Below are positions 53,644-62,152 of a stretch of DNA of 64,000 bases, piece by piece (position 1 is the first letter of the stretch; every line of letters starts with the position of its first letter). The stretch is taken from contig PBXZ01000035.1 in the NCBI GenBank assembly GCA_002729415.1, forward strand, positions 1 to 64,000, written 5' to 3'. The notes under the pieces were generated by a model, which made no database searches, was not told where the DNA came from, and was given only the letters and a program-made list of their open reading frames with translations. A program made the position numbers and the translations under genes. The stretch is from UBA9662 sp002729415. Its GTDB lineage: Bacteria > Poribacteria > WGA-4E > UBA9662.

Positions 53644-54175
53644 GATGAGAGGTTAGCCTGTCGAGAGTACAAATAACCGTTGCTGTTTCCAGACGCAAAC
53701 CAACTAAACTCCAGTTCTCNACGATTTCTAGCATTACTGCATCCGATTCCAAAAACGCAACAACTTGGTTTGAGTNTCGGTAAAACTTGGAGATTTCCAT
53801 CTCTGTATACGGGCAAATTNTGTCAACACAGAGTAGGACCTGTTTTCGATCTTCATCAAACGCAATCACAAATGGATATATCTGGCAATCAAGGGGTCGG
53901 ATTGGATAGATGGAACACTTTCCTGTTTCAGGTGAAAAGGCAGGACAGATAAACATTTTTTCATAAGCCTTTAGCCGAATCTGTGAGCTCTTACCATCGT
54001 CAGTAGGACCGAAAAGATCTGGTGAAAATCCAGCTTCAATTGTTCGTTCTCGCTCTTTGAACGTAAAAATTGGTGCCATTAAGCTATCCTGACTGAGGAA
54101 ATGGCAGCAAATATCGCATGACACACAAACTGGACTTGGAACCGTTTGGTTCAATTTCAATTTTTTGACGATCAT
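53621..54175 (-). CDS. YkgJ-family cysteine-cluster protein (184 aa)
   Basis: CVSCDICCHFLS near the N-terminus, then CPAFSPETGKCSIYPIRPLDCQIYPF in pieces, and LCVD.ICPY give the YkgJ pattern of Cys pairs thought to bind Zn or Fe-S. A specific function is unknown. It overlaps the M23 gene stop by 4 bases and the DUF2156 start by 23 bases, so it is part of the envelope-gene unit. Confidence 0.82.
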   Translation of the reverse strand: MIVKKLKLNQTVPSPVCVSCDICCHFLSQDSLMAPIFTFKERERTIEAGFSPDLFGPTDDGKSSQIRLKAYEKMFICPAFSPETGKCSIYPIRPLDCQIYPFVIAFDEDRKQVLLCVDXICPYTEMEISKFYRXSNQVVAFLESDAVMLEIXENWSLVGLRLETATVICTLDRLTSHLAQXINN

Positions 54176-55449
54176 TGTCCTAAAGTCTCGTCATCATCAT
54201 ATGAAAAGTCCTGATCGATCCATTGTTCGGCATCAACTGCTGTTCCATTTACAACCATTCCCCAGTGTAAATGGGGACCAGTTACTTGACCGGTTGCTCC
54301 CATTAAACCAATTTCCTGTCCTTTTTTAACTGGACGACCAATTGCAACCTTAATTTTGCTGAGGTGATTATAACTCGTTGAAACTCCTTGTCCATGATTA
54401 ATGACCACGGTTTTGCCATACACATGTAAATTATCCACCAAAGTTATAACCCCACTATTACCTGCATATATTGCGGTTCCTACCTGATTAGCAATATCAA
54501 TTCCAAGATGATGTCGCTTTACACCCGTGTTGTATTCACGATATTTTCCAAACGGTGATGTCAGAGCCCCTGAAGTCGGTCGAATGAAATGTCCCTCCCA
54601 AAGCTGCACTGCTGTTTTGTTCGCTTGTTTGTATGCTTTCCAGCGCTTGGCATTATCCTCACGGGTCTTTGATTTGTCCATCATGACAGTCTGCTTTTCT
54701 GGCGATAGTTTGACATATCCACCGTGTGCGAATTCAGCCCTGCCAATCCTGGCAAAAAAGGTCTTCTCGGTTACACGCTCCATTTGGTCAGTCATCGAGA
54801 CTATTATTGGATGAACACCAACACTCTCTTGTACACTCACACCAATAAGTAATCGATTAAAATACCCTTGGCTGGATTCAAACTTGACTGGATANCATNC
54901 ATAATCTTTATCAAATANCTTTGCTTTGACTTTTGTAACAGGTTCACTCGTCTTGATAAAAACTGCCGATGTTTGNCCTTGNGTTACTCTTATTGNATNT
55001 GGTAGAGTCTCGATTCTTAATTGNTGATTATCAACAAAAAAAGTATATTNGATTTGATTGTGATTCCTATTTCGTGATTTGTCAGTNGCAATCACGGTAA
55101 TGCTATGGAANCCTTCATCCAAGTTGGTTGTATCAATTACGAACGGAGCAGGAGGTCGGTTCGTNTAAAATCTACTGAATCGNTTGCGTTTTTTNAATTT
55201 NATCGGAACGTCTTGATCAAACTGTGCAGTGACAGANCTCAGCCCCGTTGATCNATGTGTNGGATCTGTTGCCATNATGTCTACATCGATTTTACCANTG
55301 TAAATCTCTTGATCCACGAGTCCTTTAATTTTCAGAACAGGCTTGGTAGAATCAAGTAAATAGGGAGAGAACCAATATCCNCCCCAACCCAGAACAACAA
55401 AAATAAAAAACGCAGGAGTNAATTTTTTCTGTGATNTCTTTTGCTTCAT
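54172..55449 (-). CDS. membrane-anchored M23 (LytM-type) peptidase (425 aa)
   Basis: A transmembrane anchor near residues 10-32 (AFFIFVVLGW..GYWFS) is followed by beta-rich Ig-like sections. The C-terminal M23 domain has HHLGIDIANQVG (zinc-binding HxxxD), VINHGQGVSTSYNHL and the HLHWG signature. It probably cleaves peptidoglycan cross-bridges at the periplasmic face. All zinc-ligand motifs are kept, so it is likely active rather than an EnvC-like regulator. ATG at 55449; a TTG at 55509 would add 20 residues. First gene of the unit ending at lpxI. Confidence 0.85.
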   Translation of the reverse strand: MKQKXSQKKXTPAFFIFVVLGWXGYWFSPYLLDSTKPVLKIKGLVDQEIYXGKIDVDXMATDXTHXSTGLXSVTAQFDQDVPXKXKKRXRFSRFXTNRPPAPFVIDTTNLDEXFHSITVIXTDKSRNRNHNQIXYTFFVDNXQLRIETLPXXIRVXQXQTSAVFIKTSEPVTKVKAKXFDKDYXXYPVKFESSQGYFNRLLIGVSVQESVGVHPIIVSMTDQMERVTEKTFFARIGRAEFAHGGYVKLSPEKQTVMMDKSKTREDNAKRWKAYKQANKTAVQLWEGHFIRPTSGALTSPFGKYREYNTGVKRHHLGIDIANQVGTAIYAGNSGVITLVDNLHVYGKTVVINHGQGVSTSYNHLSKIKVAIGRPVKKGQEIGLMGATGQVTGPHLHWGMVVNGTAVDAEQWIDQDFSYDDDETLGQ

Positions 55450-55621
55450 TTTTTGAAAAACAACATTAACATCGACTGAAAAGAGTTGACTTTGCGGTTT
55501 CAATGACAAACGAAACGCTGGAAAGACAATTTGATTTTGGGAGAATTACCTCGACGNGAGCTGTATTTTCTTTACTAGAAAAGAAACAGGTTTAGGAAAA
55601 TATAATGCATTCCATACTCTA

Positions 55622-56002
55622 CTAGGCACATGCTATTGATGAACTGATCTGGTTCAACTCCAAATGCCTCGGTAACGAGCTAAATAATATAGAGATGTTA
55701 GGCATAATACGCCTGAATTTGGACTCTTGAGGAATGGTAATTGCAAGTAAATCACTAGAANCCTCTTTATACAAATTTGCAAAATGTTTTCGAATTTGAT
55801 GTTGCTTCTGCTTCTCGATTTTGACTAGGTGGTAATGTATAAAGCCGTGGCTGTTAAATATCTGTCTGCATTTATAACTTTGAGAAACTTCTTCATAGTA
55901 ACATACATCGCGACTTTTCTGATTTATCCACGCAATTTCCACCAACCCTATGCAACGACATGACTCTAACTCATTTTGTATTAGTGACCTGGCTGAGGGC
56001 AT
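55622..56002 (-). CDS. hypothetical protein, doubtful (126 aa)
   Basis: An open frame with ATG at 56002, with a GGAAAAG stretch 12 bases upstream. The product (MPSARSLIQNELESCRC...) has no recognisable domain, no signal and mixed composition with several Cys and His. It lies between a terminator at 56076-56116 and the M23 gene. If not coding, the stretch 55450-56145 is otherwise empty. Confidence 0.3.
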   Translation of the reverse strand: MPSARSLIQNELESCRCIGLVEIAWINQKSRDVCYYEEVSQSYKCRQIFNSHGFIHYHLVKIEKQKQHQIRKHFANLYKEXSSDLLAITIPQESKFRRIMPNISILFSSLPRHLELNQISSSIACA

Positions 56003-56075
56003 TGATTTTTTCTTTTCCGACCCACAGACAACATAGCGAGATTAACTTATTAGACATTTCTCGCCTACAAGAATT

Positions 56076-56116
56076 CAAAAAAAGCCAAGCAGTTAGTTTG
56101 ATCTTCTGCTTGGCTT
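56076..56116 (-). terminator. rho-independent terminator after the 191-aa gene
   Basis: Perfect 11-bp stem (56082-56092 with 56106-56116, AAGCCAAGCAG/CTGCTTGGCTT), a 13-base loop, and on the minus strand seven T immediately after. It closes the gene ending at 56146. Confidence 0.85.
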
Positions 56117-56145
56117 CTTGTTATTCCTTTGAACTTTAATGTCAA

Positions 56146-56721
56146 TTAAATCAATGCGTTTTTACAGGAAAAAACAATGAGTAACTTCAGTTCTTTGAGT
56201 TGTAATTGTTTAAGAAAAGCCTCTACCCTATCTTCTGAATTACTTGCGGCTTGGCACCAATCAACGAATTGAACGGCATTCCACTCTCCATTGGATTCAA
56301 GAATATTTGTATATTCTTCTAGTTGTTCAGTCCGAGACAATTCTAGAGCATAACAGTGTAATTCAAAATAAATTGGATGCTTGCCAACTCTTCCAAACCA
56401 ATATTTTGCGTTGCTGTAGTCATTTTCGCGGCGATGCATGATGGCGTGCCAGTAATTCCCCGTTTTAGTTCCGATATTCTGTACGATCTTATGTGATGAA
56501 TCTAGTGCGTCATTCCAAAGCAACAGACCGCTTTTAACGCACTCGCCAAACTCCGAATCGGTAACAGCAAAGCCATCAAACAAATCCCCAAGTGAGTAAT
56601 TTTCGAGTCTAGCAGTTAGCCTAGAGCTCCACTCCTCAGTTGGAGAAAGCGGAGGAAATGGATTGCGAGATTCCAACTCCGCAATTATTTCCTTTACAAT
56701 TGTTGAGTATTGTTGGTTCAT
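56146..56721 (-). CDS. conserved-looking cytosolic protein of unknown function (191 aa)
   Basis: Not assigned. The text is Trp- and Asn-rich, with NYWHAIMHRRENDYSNAKYWFGRVGKHPIY in its centre, a pattern I associate with uncharacterised proteins of several bacterial phyla. No signal or membrane segment. The start ATG 56721 has only a weak ribosome site. It is followed by a strong terminator and preceded by rdgB on the same strand with a 38-base gap. Confidence 0.6.
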   Translation of the reverse strand: MNQQYSTIVKEIIAELESRNPFPPLSPTEEWSSRLTARLENYSLGDLFDGFAVTDSEFGECVKSGLLLWNDALDSSHKIVQNIGTKTGNYWHAIMHRRENDYSNAKYWFGRVGKHPIYFELHCYALELSRTEQLEEYTNILESNGEWNAVQFVDWCQAASNSEDRVEAFLKQLQLKELKLLIVFSCKNALI

Positions 56722-56759
56722 AGTATATTAAGCACCTTTTGTGACTACACGTTCCTTCC

Positions 56760-57359
56760 TTAAGAAAGTATAAGTTTCATTATCATCTTCAATGCTTTAG
56801 CACGATGACTAATTTTATTCTTGATTTCAGCTCCAAGTTCAGCAAAAGTTTGGTTATAACCCAAAGGAACAAAGATTGGATCATAGCCAAATCCACGTTC
56901 TCCTCGCTTTTCAAGGGCGATTTCTCCTTCACAAACGCCTTCAACAGCCTCAATCACCATTTCGTCGGTGCAACTTGGTTTCACCAACGAAATGGCACAC
57001 CTAAACCGAGCTGTCCGTTTAATATTGGGNTTTCCCTCGAGTCCTTTCAATACTTTAGCAATCAATTGATTTGGTGTTGCATTCTTACCAGCATACCGAG
57101 CTGACAGGACNCCTGGTTCACCATCAAGTGCATCAACTTCCAAACCGGAGTCATCAGCAATGGTAACAGTATTTGTGTGTTTTGATACCTCAATTGCTTT
57201 CTTAATTGAGTTCCCAGCAAAAGTTCTTCGATTTTCAATTATATCAGGGATGGTGGGATAATCAAGAAGTGATTGTACGCTGATAGAGTTGATATCTGCT
57301 AGGATTTGACGAAACTCAGAAATCTTTCCACTATTGTGTGTCGCTAATACTAGCTTCAT
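56760..57359 (-). CDS. rdgB: XTP/dITP diphosphatase, RdgB/HAM1 family (199 aa)
   Basis: Hydrolyses non-canonical purine triphosphates to keep them out of DNA and RNA. LVLATHNSGKISEF is the N-terminal signature, followed by TIADDSGLEVDALDG (metal and substrate site), SARYAG and GFGYDPIFVP, and the closing NKISHRAKAL. I start at ATG 57359 with GAGG 8 bases before; two ATG codons five residues upstream are the alternative. It overlaps the end of rph by 29 bases, and rph-rdgB is a common pair. Confidence 0.94.
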   Translation of the reverse strand: MKLVLATHNSGKISEFRQILADINSISVQSLLDYPTIPDIIENRRTFAGNSIKKAIEVSKHTNTVTIADDSGLEVDALDGEPXVLSARYAGKNATPNQLIAKVLKGLEGXPNIKRTARFRCAISLVKPSCTDEMVIEAVEGVCEGEIALEKRGERGFGYDPIFVPLGYNQTFAELGAEIKNKISHRAKALKMIMKLILS

Positions 57360-58092
57360 CCAAGTCCTCATCAATCAATCGATTTTGTAACTGAACTAGA
57401 TCTCCAACTCCGGCAGTTCCAAACTCTATCATCTGATCAAGTTCACTTTTTGAAAAAGGGCTTTCTTCAGCTGTTCCTTGTAACTCAATGAATCTACCNT
57501 CTCCTGCCATAANAATATTCATGTCCACATCTGCTTTTGAGTCCTCTTCATAGGACAAATCAAGCATCAGCGATCCACCAACAACTCCAACACTGATTGC
57601 GGCAACGTTGGTCTCAATTGGAACTTTCTTGATTGCACCGCAATCCTTCAACCATTTACAAGCATCCCATAAAGCAATAAATGCNCCAGTGATAGCAGAT
57701 GTCCGAGTTCCACCATCAGCTTGAATAACATCACAATCAATCCATATAGTGCGTTCCCCAAGTTCCTTAAGGTCCGTGACAGCACGCATTGANCGACCAA
57801 TTAAGCGTTGGATTTCCTGAGTNCTCCCACTAGCCTGCCCGCGCGTAACCTCACGTTGCATCCGATCATGCGTTGATCTAGGCAACATTGAGTACTCAGC
57901 CGTAACCCAACCTTTATTCCNAATATTCTGTGTTTTCATAAAGCGAGGCCNNTCATCTTCGACTGAAGCNGTGCATATCACNTCAGTCCCTCCAACCTGA
58001 ATCAAAACGGCNCCTTCTGGATGTTGCAGNTAGTGTCGNACGATAGTCACAGGTCTCATCTGGTNCCGACGNCGACCATCAGATCTTTGCAT
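57331..58092 (-). CDS. rph: ribonuclease PH (253 aa)
   Basis: Phosphorolytic 3' exoribonuclease that trims tRNA 3' ends. RSDG.RR.QMRPV at the start, FMKTQNI.NKGWVTAEYSMLPRSTH with R.TRGQASG, IDCDVIQADGGTRTSAIT (phosphate and metal site) and DLSYEEDSKADVDMNI are standard RNase PH motifs. The length fits. The last ten codons overlap rdgB, suggesting coupling. Several ambiguous bases near the 5' end. Confidence 0.93.
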   Translation of the reverse strand: MQRSDGXRRXQMRPVTIXRHXLQHPEXAVLIQVGGTXVICXASVEDXXPRFMKTQNIXNKGWVTAEYSMLPRSTHDRMQREVTRGQASGXTQEIQRLIGXSMRAVTDLKELGERTIWIDCDVIQADGGTRTSAITXAFIALWDACKWLKDCGAIKKVPIETNVAAISVGVVGGSLMLDLSYEEDSKADVDMNIXMAGXGRFIELQGTAEESPFSKSELDQMIEFGTAGVGDLVQLQNRLIDEDLDEASISDTQ

Positions 58093-58119
58093 TCNATNTC
58101 CTNAAATATGCTATTTTGA

Positions 58120-58458
58120 TTACCCATAAAGATCAAGACTCGNAAATTCAATCTGATCGATAGACAAATCGAGTTGTTGGTAGTTTGGTANAGACTGCGC
58201 AATATTTGGAGNNGAATATGNAACACGAANCGAGCGAGGAANCGATAATGTAGTACTAACTATTGGTGGTNTTTGTACTNNAGANATTGGCTGGGAGATA
58301 AAAGAATCACTAGAAGATCTAAACNCTATCCCAAGATCAATCTCACTNCTCAGCTGCTTTAGCCTATCTTTAGCTAACTCAGCGGATTTGGCAAAGCCTT
58401 CGCGATCAAAACCNCGGTGGCGGTAGAAAAGTGTCTTATTCAAATCCACTGCTAACAT
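58120..58458 (-). CDS. hypothetical protein (112 aa)
   Basis: Not recognised. The N-terminal half is a Lys/Glu/Ala-rich helix (REGFAKSAELAKDRLKQL), and the C-terminal half is Ser/Pro-rich with a short hydrophobic ending (DLSIDQIEF). No signal. It sits 27 bases before rph on the same strand and may be co-transcribed. Ambiguous bases are frequent, so composition is uncertain. Confidence 0.45.
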   Translation of the reverse strand: MLAVDLNKTLFYRHXGFDREGFAKSAELAKDRLKQLXSEIDLGIXFRSSSDSFISQPXSXVQXPPIVSTTLSXPRSXRVXYXXPNIAQSXPNYQQLDLSIDQIEFXSLDLYG

Positions 58459-58548
58459 TTAATTACCCAGTGTTGCATATTAAAAGCCAAAATTATATCA
58501 TCCTAGAAAACAACCCGTCAATTGAATCTCTGCTTATAGAAACTCGGA

Positions 58549-60117
58549 TTAATTAGTTCGGATATCGATTCCTCTTTCAATCTCACCTTTGCGAATCAAT
58601 TCTCGCTTGAGAATTTTTCCTGTTGGAGATTTCGGCAACTGATCAACAAATTCGATAACTCGCGGTATTTGGTGCCTGCCAAGATTCCTCCGGCACAGAT
58701 CCAAGATGTTATCTTTGGATGCACTTCCTCGAGGCTTTAAGGCAATCACCGCCCGCGGTATTTCTCCATGTAAATCGTCCGGTTCTGGCACAACAGCAAC
58801 TTCCAACACTGCAACATGCTGATAAATAACCTCCTCAATCATCCGTGGGTAAACATTCATACCATTTACGATGATCATGTCTTTTTTCCGATCAACAATG
58901 TAGAAATAATCTTCATCATCAACATAACCCATATCACCAGTACGATACCATTCTCCAAAAAATGATTCGGCAGTTTCTTCTGGCATTTTGAAGTATCCCT
59001 TCATTACATTTTCACCGCGAACGACAATCTCGCCAATTTTTCCTGTGGACATTTCATTACCATCTTGGTCAACAATCTTCATCTGTACGTCAGGGATTAC
59101 TTTNCCAATAGAACCTGGCTTGCGTTTCCCGTATATCGGATTAATTGAAGTTACTGGAGAACATTCTGTTGGGCCATCGCCTTCACAAATTGGAACATTA
59201 TATTTCATTTCAAACCGTTTCATCACCTCTACTGGGAGTGCTGCTCCTCCAGAAAAGCATATTCGAAGTGAAGAAAAATCTGGTTTTCGANTCTCAGGGA
59301 TATTNGCAAAGATNGTATACATCGATGGAACNCCCATGAATATGGTTGATTGNGTTTCATAAATCATTTTTCCGACTTCTTCCGGCATGAATCTAGGAAC
59401 GGCTACAATCGTAGCACCTCCAGCAATCGGCGTGTTCATACCGACTGTCGATCCGAAAGAATGAAACATCGGTAGCACCGTAAAAAAAATATCGCTATCC
59501 TGTAGGTCTATTGATTGGAGTATCGAATTTACGTTATGCAATAAATTGNGGTGTGTAAGCATTGCCCCTTTCGGTTTACCAGTGGTGCCAGANGTGTAGA
59601 TAATNGAAGCAACATGTTTCTTNTGATTAACCTCAGCGGNAGAAAANGCTGAATCTTCGTTNGCAATTATGTCAGTAATCNGTNGAGCTTCCAACTCCGT
59701 CGCTTGGCCAACAACAATCAGATTTTTCAAGTGTGGCAACTGGTCTTTGACTGAGATAACATTTTGCTCAAACACATCAAAATATATTAGTGCTTTCGAT
59801 TCTGAGTTCAACAGTATATATTCAATCTCATTGATGTTGAGCAACAAATTAATGGGTACAACAGTTGCCCCTNTTTTTAGAATCCCATAATAAGCTGCAA
59901 CAAACCAAGGTGAGTTGATACAATACAACGCTACCTTGNTTCCTAAAACGATACCCATATTTTTCAGTGCATTCGCAACTTGATTCGACATTATCTCAAG
60001 TTGCGAATACGAGGTAATTTCGTCCCGAAAAATTACGGCTATTTTTTGGGGTAGCTTCTGAGCAGTGGCAGATAATATAGCAGCAAGTGATTGGAATTCT
60101 TCGTGAAGGCCTAACAT
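58549..60117 (-). CDS. AMP-forming long-chain acyl-CoA ligase (522 aa)
   Basis: Activates a fatty acid as acyl-AMP, then acyl-CoA, at the membrane. The P-loop SGTTGKPKGAMLTH is clear; EGDGPTECSP (A5), WYRTGDMGYVDDEDYFYIVD and the C-terminal PKSPTGKILKREL with the catalytic Lys follow. Substrate length cannot be set from sequence, so the fadD symbol is not used. ATG at 60117, 57 bases after the AI-2E-type gene stop. Confidence 0.88.
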   Translation of the reverse strand: MLGLHEEFQSLAAILSATAQKLPQKIAVIFRDEITSYSQLEIMSNQVANALKNMGIVLGXKVALYCINSPWFVAAYYGILKXGATVVPINLLLNINEIEYILLNSESKALIYFDVFEQNVISVKDQLPHLKNLIVVGQATELEAXXITDIIXNEDSXFSXAEVNXKKHVAXIIYXSGTTGKPKGAMLTHXNLLHNVNSILQSIDLQDSDIFFTVLPMFHSFGSTVGMNTPIAGGATIVAVPRFMPEEVGKMIYEXQSTIFMXVPSMYXIFXNIPEXRKPDFSSLRICFSGGAALPVEVMKRFEMKYNVPICEGDGPTECSPVTSINPIYGKRKPGSIXKVIPDVQMKIVDQDGNEMSTGKIGEIVVRGENVMKGYFKMPEETAESFFGEWYRTGDMGYVDDEDYFYIVDRKKDMIIVNGMNVYPRMIEEVIYQHVAVLEVAVVPEPDDLHGEIPRAVIALKPRGSASKDNILDLCRRNLGRHQIPRVIEFVDQLPKSPTGKILKRELIRKGEIERGIDIRTN

Positions 60118-60174
60118 GAAATATCTTTAAAACACCACATTTATATTTGCAAAACNCCGCAGAGGCAGAGGCAT

Positions 60175-61494
60175 TCATTGNCCATGGATAATTGATCTTG
60201 AATAACCATTGAATTGTACTATTACCTCTGAAATGGTAAGTTTGATCATTGCCGTAATTGGGACAGCCATTAGGAGTCCGATAAACCCAAAGAACTGTTC
60301 TCCCAATAAAACAACCACAATAGTCGTAATTGGGCCAAGTTCAACACTTTTACCNATCAGAAGAGGAAAAATCACAGCATTGTCAATTACTTGAACCGCA
60401 ATCGTTATTAGACCAATGCCTATCAAACTCCAACCAAAGCCAAACCGTGTGTCTATCTCAATTAAAGCAATAATTACGGCGGGAATAGCTCCAATAAACG
60501 GCCCAATGTACGGTATAAGGTTGGCAAGCCCCGCGATGAATCCCAAAATCAAGGCAAACTTGAGTCCCAAAACCCAGTAACCAATTGCACACAAAGTAGA
60601 AAGTAGTATTGTTTGAATGACACGACTGCGAAGGTAATCACCTAATTGTCGATTGAGTCCATCCAGTAAGACGAGAAATGGTTCAAAAAAACGATTCGGA
60701 ACAATTCGAATAAACGTTTTTTTTATTTCTTCCCCATTATTGAGCATAAAAAAAGTCAGGAAAAAAACAATAATCCCAGTAGTAAAAGCAGAAAACAGGC
60801 CTTTTGCAGAACTGGTAAGTGTATTGATAACTTCTTCCGATTGGTTACGTAGAAAAACCTCGATTTTGTCAATACTTGATTGGATAAGGATATCCTGTGC
60901 TTCTTGTTTGGGGGAATCTACATTGCCTAAATAGACATTGGCCATACTTTTTAGAAAATACTGCGCAGACTCTGGTAATCGTTCAACATATGCAATTCCT
61001 GAAGCAGCTAAATCACTCTTCCATTCCGAACTCTGCATATACAGAACNTGTCCTNGGANTTGTNTAATNGCAATAGATGCANCAAAAATAACACTAGACA
61101 GGATAAATAGNGTAAGGATCAGTATTATTATTAACCGGTTAACGCCTCGGCGTTCAGCATACTTAACAACTGGACTGAGGACNTAAGCAATCAAAAAAGA
61201 AAATAATAGTAACGTTGCTGTGTTCTTGATCAGGTANAGACCGGCAAGTATAATTGCGATTGCGATAACAGTNGTACTGANGGAGATGATTCTCAGAATA
61301 GTATTGCTTTCNCGGATNTAATGGGTCTGTTCGCGATTCTCACCNGTTGTATCNTGNGCAGAGTNCGCAATTTCTCTCAAGCTTTCCTTGATTGGTAAGA
61401 TNGTTTCAATAGAAAACTCCCCTNCTGTCGAAGAGGATCGACTCAATGATTGTTCCGAGTTGGAAGAATTAGGCACTGAATCTTTTTCGCTCAT
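60175..61494 (-). CDS. AI-2E/UPF0118-family permease (439 aa)
   Basis: Polytopic inner-membrane protein. The N-terminal ~60 residues are Ser/Glu-rich and soluble, followed by paired helices (TVIAIAIILAG.YLIK, LLLFSFLIA.VLSPVVKY), a soluble segment, then several C-terminal helices with GFIAGLANLIPYIGPFIGAIPAV, the family hallmark. Members export small molecules or ions; autoinducer-2 export is proven for few. Its start overlaps the stop of the cNMP-sensor gene (TAATG). Confidence 0.82.
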   Translation of the reverse strand: MSEKDSVPNSSNSEQSLSRSSSTXGEFSIEXILPIKESLREIAXSXXDTXGENREQTHXIXESNTILRIISXSXTVIAIAIILAGXYLIKNTATLLLFSFLIAXVLSPVVKYAERRGVNRLIIILILXLFILSSVIFXASIXIXQXXGXVLYMQSSEWKSDLAASGIAYVERLPESAQYFLKSMANVYLGNVDSPKQEAQDILIQSSIDKIEVFLRNQSEEVINTLTSSAKGLFSAFTTGIIVFFLTFFMLNNGEEIKKTFIRIVPNRFFEPFLVLLDGLNRQLGDYLRSRVIQTILLSTLCAIGYWVLGLKFALILGFIAGLANLIPYIGPFIGAIPAVIIALIEIDTRFGFGWSLIGIGLITIAVQVIDNAVIFPLLXGKSVELGPITTIVVVLLGEQFFGFIGLLMAVPITAMIKLTISEVIVQFNGYSRSIIHXQ

Positions 61495-62105
61495 TATTCA
61501 ATTTCCAATTTGAAATCTTCAACACTCTGGTGTAGATCTCCAGCCTTTTTTTCTGTTTTTTGGGTAAGGTTCCGAAGTCGATCGTTTTCAAATTGGGCTT
61601 TTTGCAGTTCTTGATTGGTAAATCTCAATCTAGAGGCAAGAACCTTCGCCAACACAAAGATGACCTTCGAGGCTAATTTGGGATCTGATTCCATCAAATT
61701 AAGGAGTTCAGGTCGAAAAAAACCGATAATTCTTGATGTTCGAATTGCAGTAACTGTAGCTGTCCGTGGAGCACTATCTAACAAACCAACATCACCAAAA
61801 AAAGTACCATCTTCTAAAGTCTTTAAAGTGATGATTGAGTCATCTTCTACTTTCCTTGTTACCTTGACGGTCCCATCAAGGATAACATACATCCCAGCGG
61901 AATCCTGTCCTTCGATGACGATAGTTTCGTTTTCAGCATATGTGCGTTGGTAAGAAATTCTGGCGAAATTTCTCAACTCCCGGTTGCTTAACCCATCAAA
62001 AATCTGGATCTGTTTCAGGACGTCGATGATATCACGCTCAACTTGTTTTCGATCCGTTCGTCCAACAATGGAATCCCAAATTCCATCGTAGTATTCAGTC
62101 TCCAA
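61494..62105 (-). CDS. cyclic-nucleotide-binding (CRP-like sensor) protein without DNA-binding domain (203 aa)
   Basis: Residues about 30-145 are a cNMP-binding domain: VIEGQDSAGMYVILDGTVKV, GTFFGDVGLLDSAPRTATVTA (phosphate-binding cassette with Gly-Asp and Arg-Thr-Ala). The rest is a charged coiled coil, with no helix-turn-helix, so it is a sensor or protein regulator, not a transcription factor. Coupled by overlap to the AI-2E-type permease, which suggests that cyclic-nucleotide level may control that permease. This link is inference. Confidence 0.8.
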   Translation of the reverse strand: METEYYDGIWDSIVGRTDRKQVERDIIDVLKQIQIFDGLSNRELRNFARISYQRTYAENETIVIEGQDSAGMYVILDGTVKVTRKVEDDSIITLKTLEDGTFFGDVGLLDSAPRTATVTAIRTSRIIGFFRPELLNLMESDPKLASKVIFVLAKVLASRLRFTNQELQKAQFENDRLRNLTQKTEKKAGDLHQSVEDFKLEIE

Positions 62106-62152
62106 TATAGTTCCTATTACTATTTGTTAGATTTTGAAGCATTCTATTACAG

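Noticed and set aside
55560..55600. T-rich/A-rich imperfect palindrome before the M23 gene
   Set aside because: Pairing is irregular and there is no clear tail, so it is not called as a terminator or operator.
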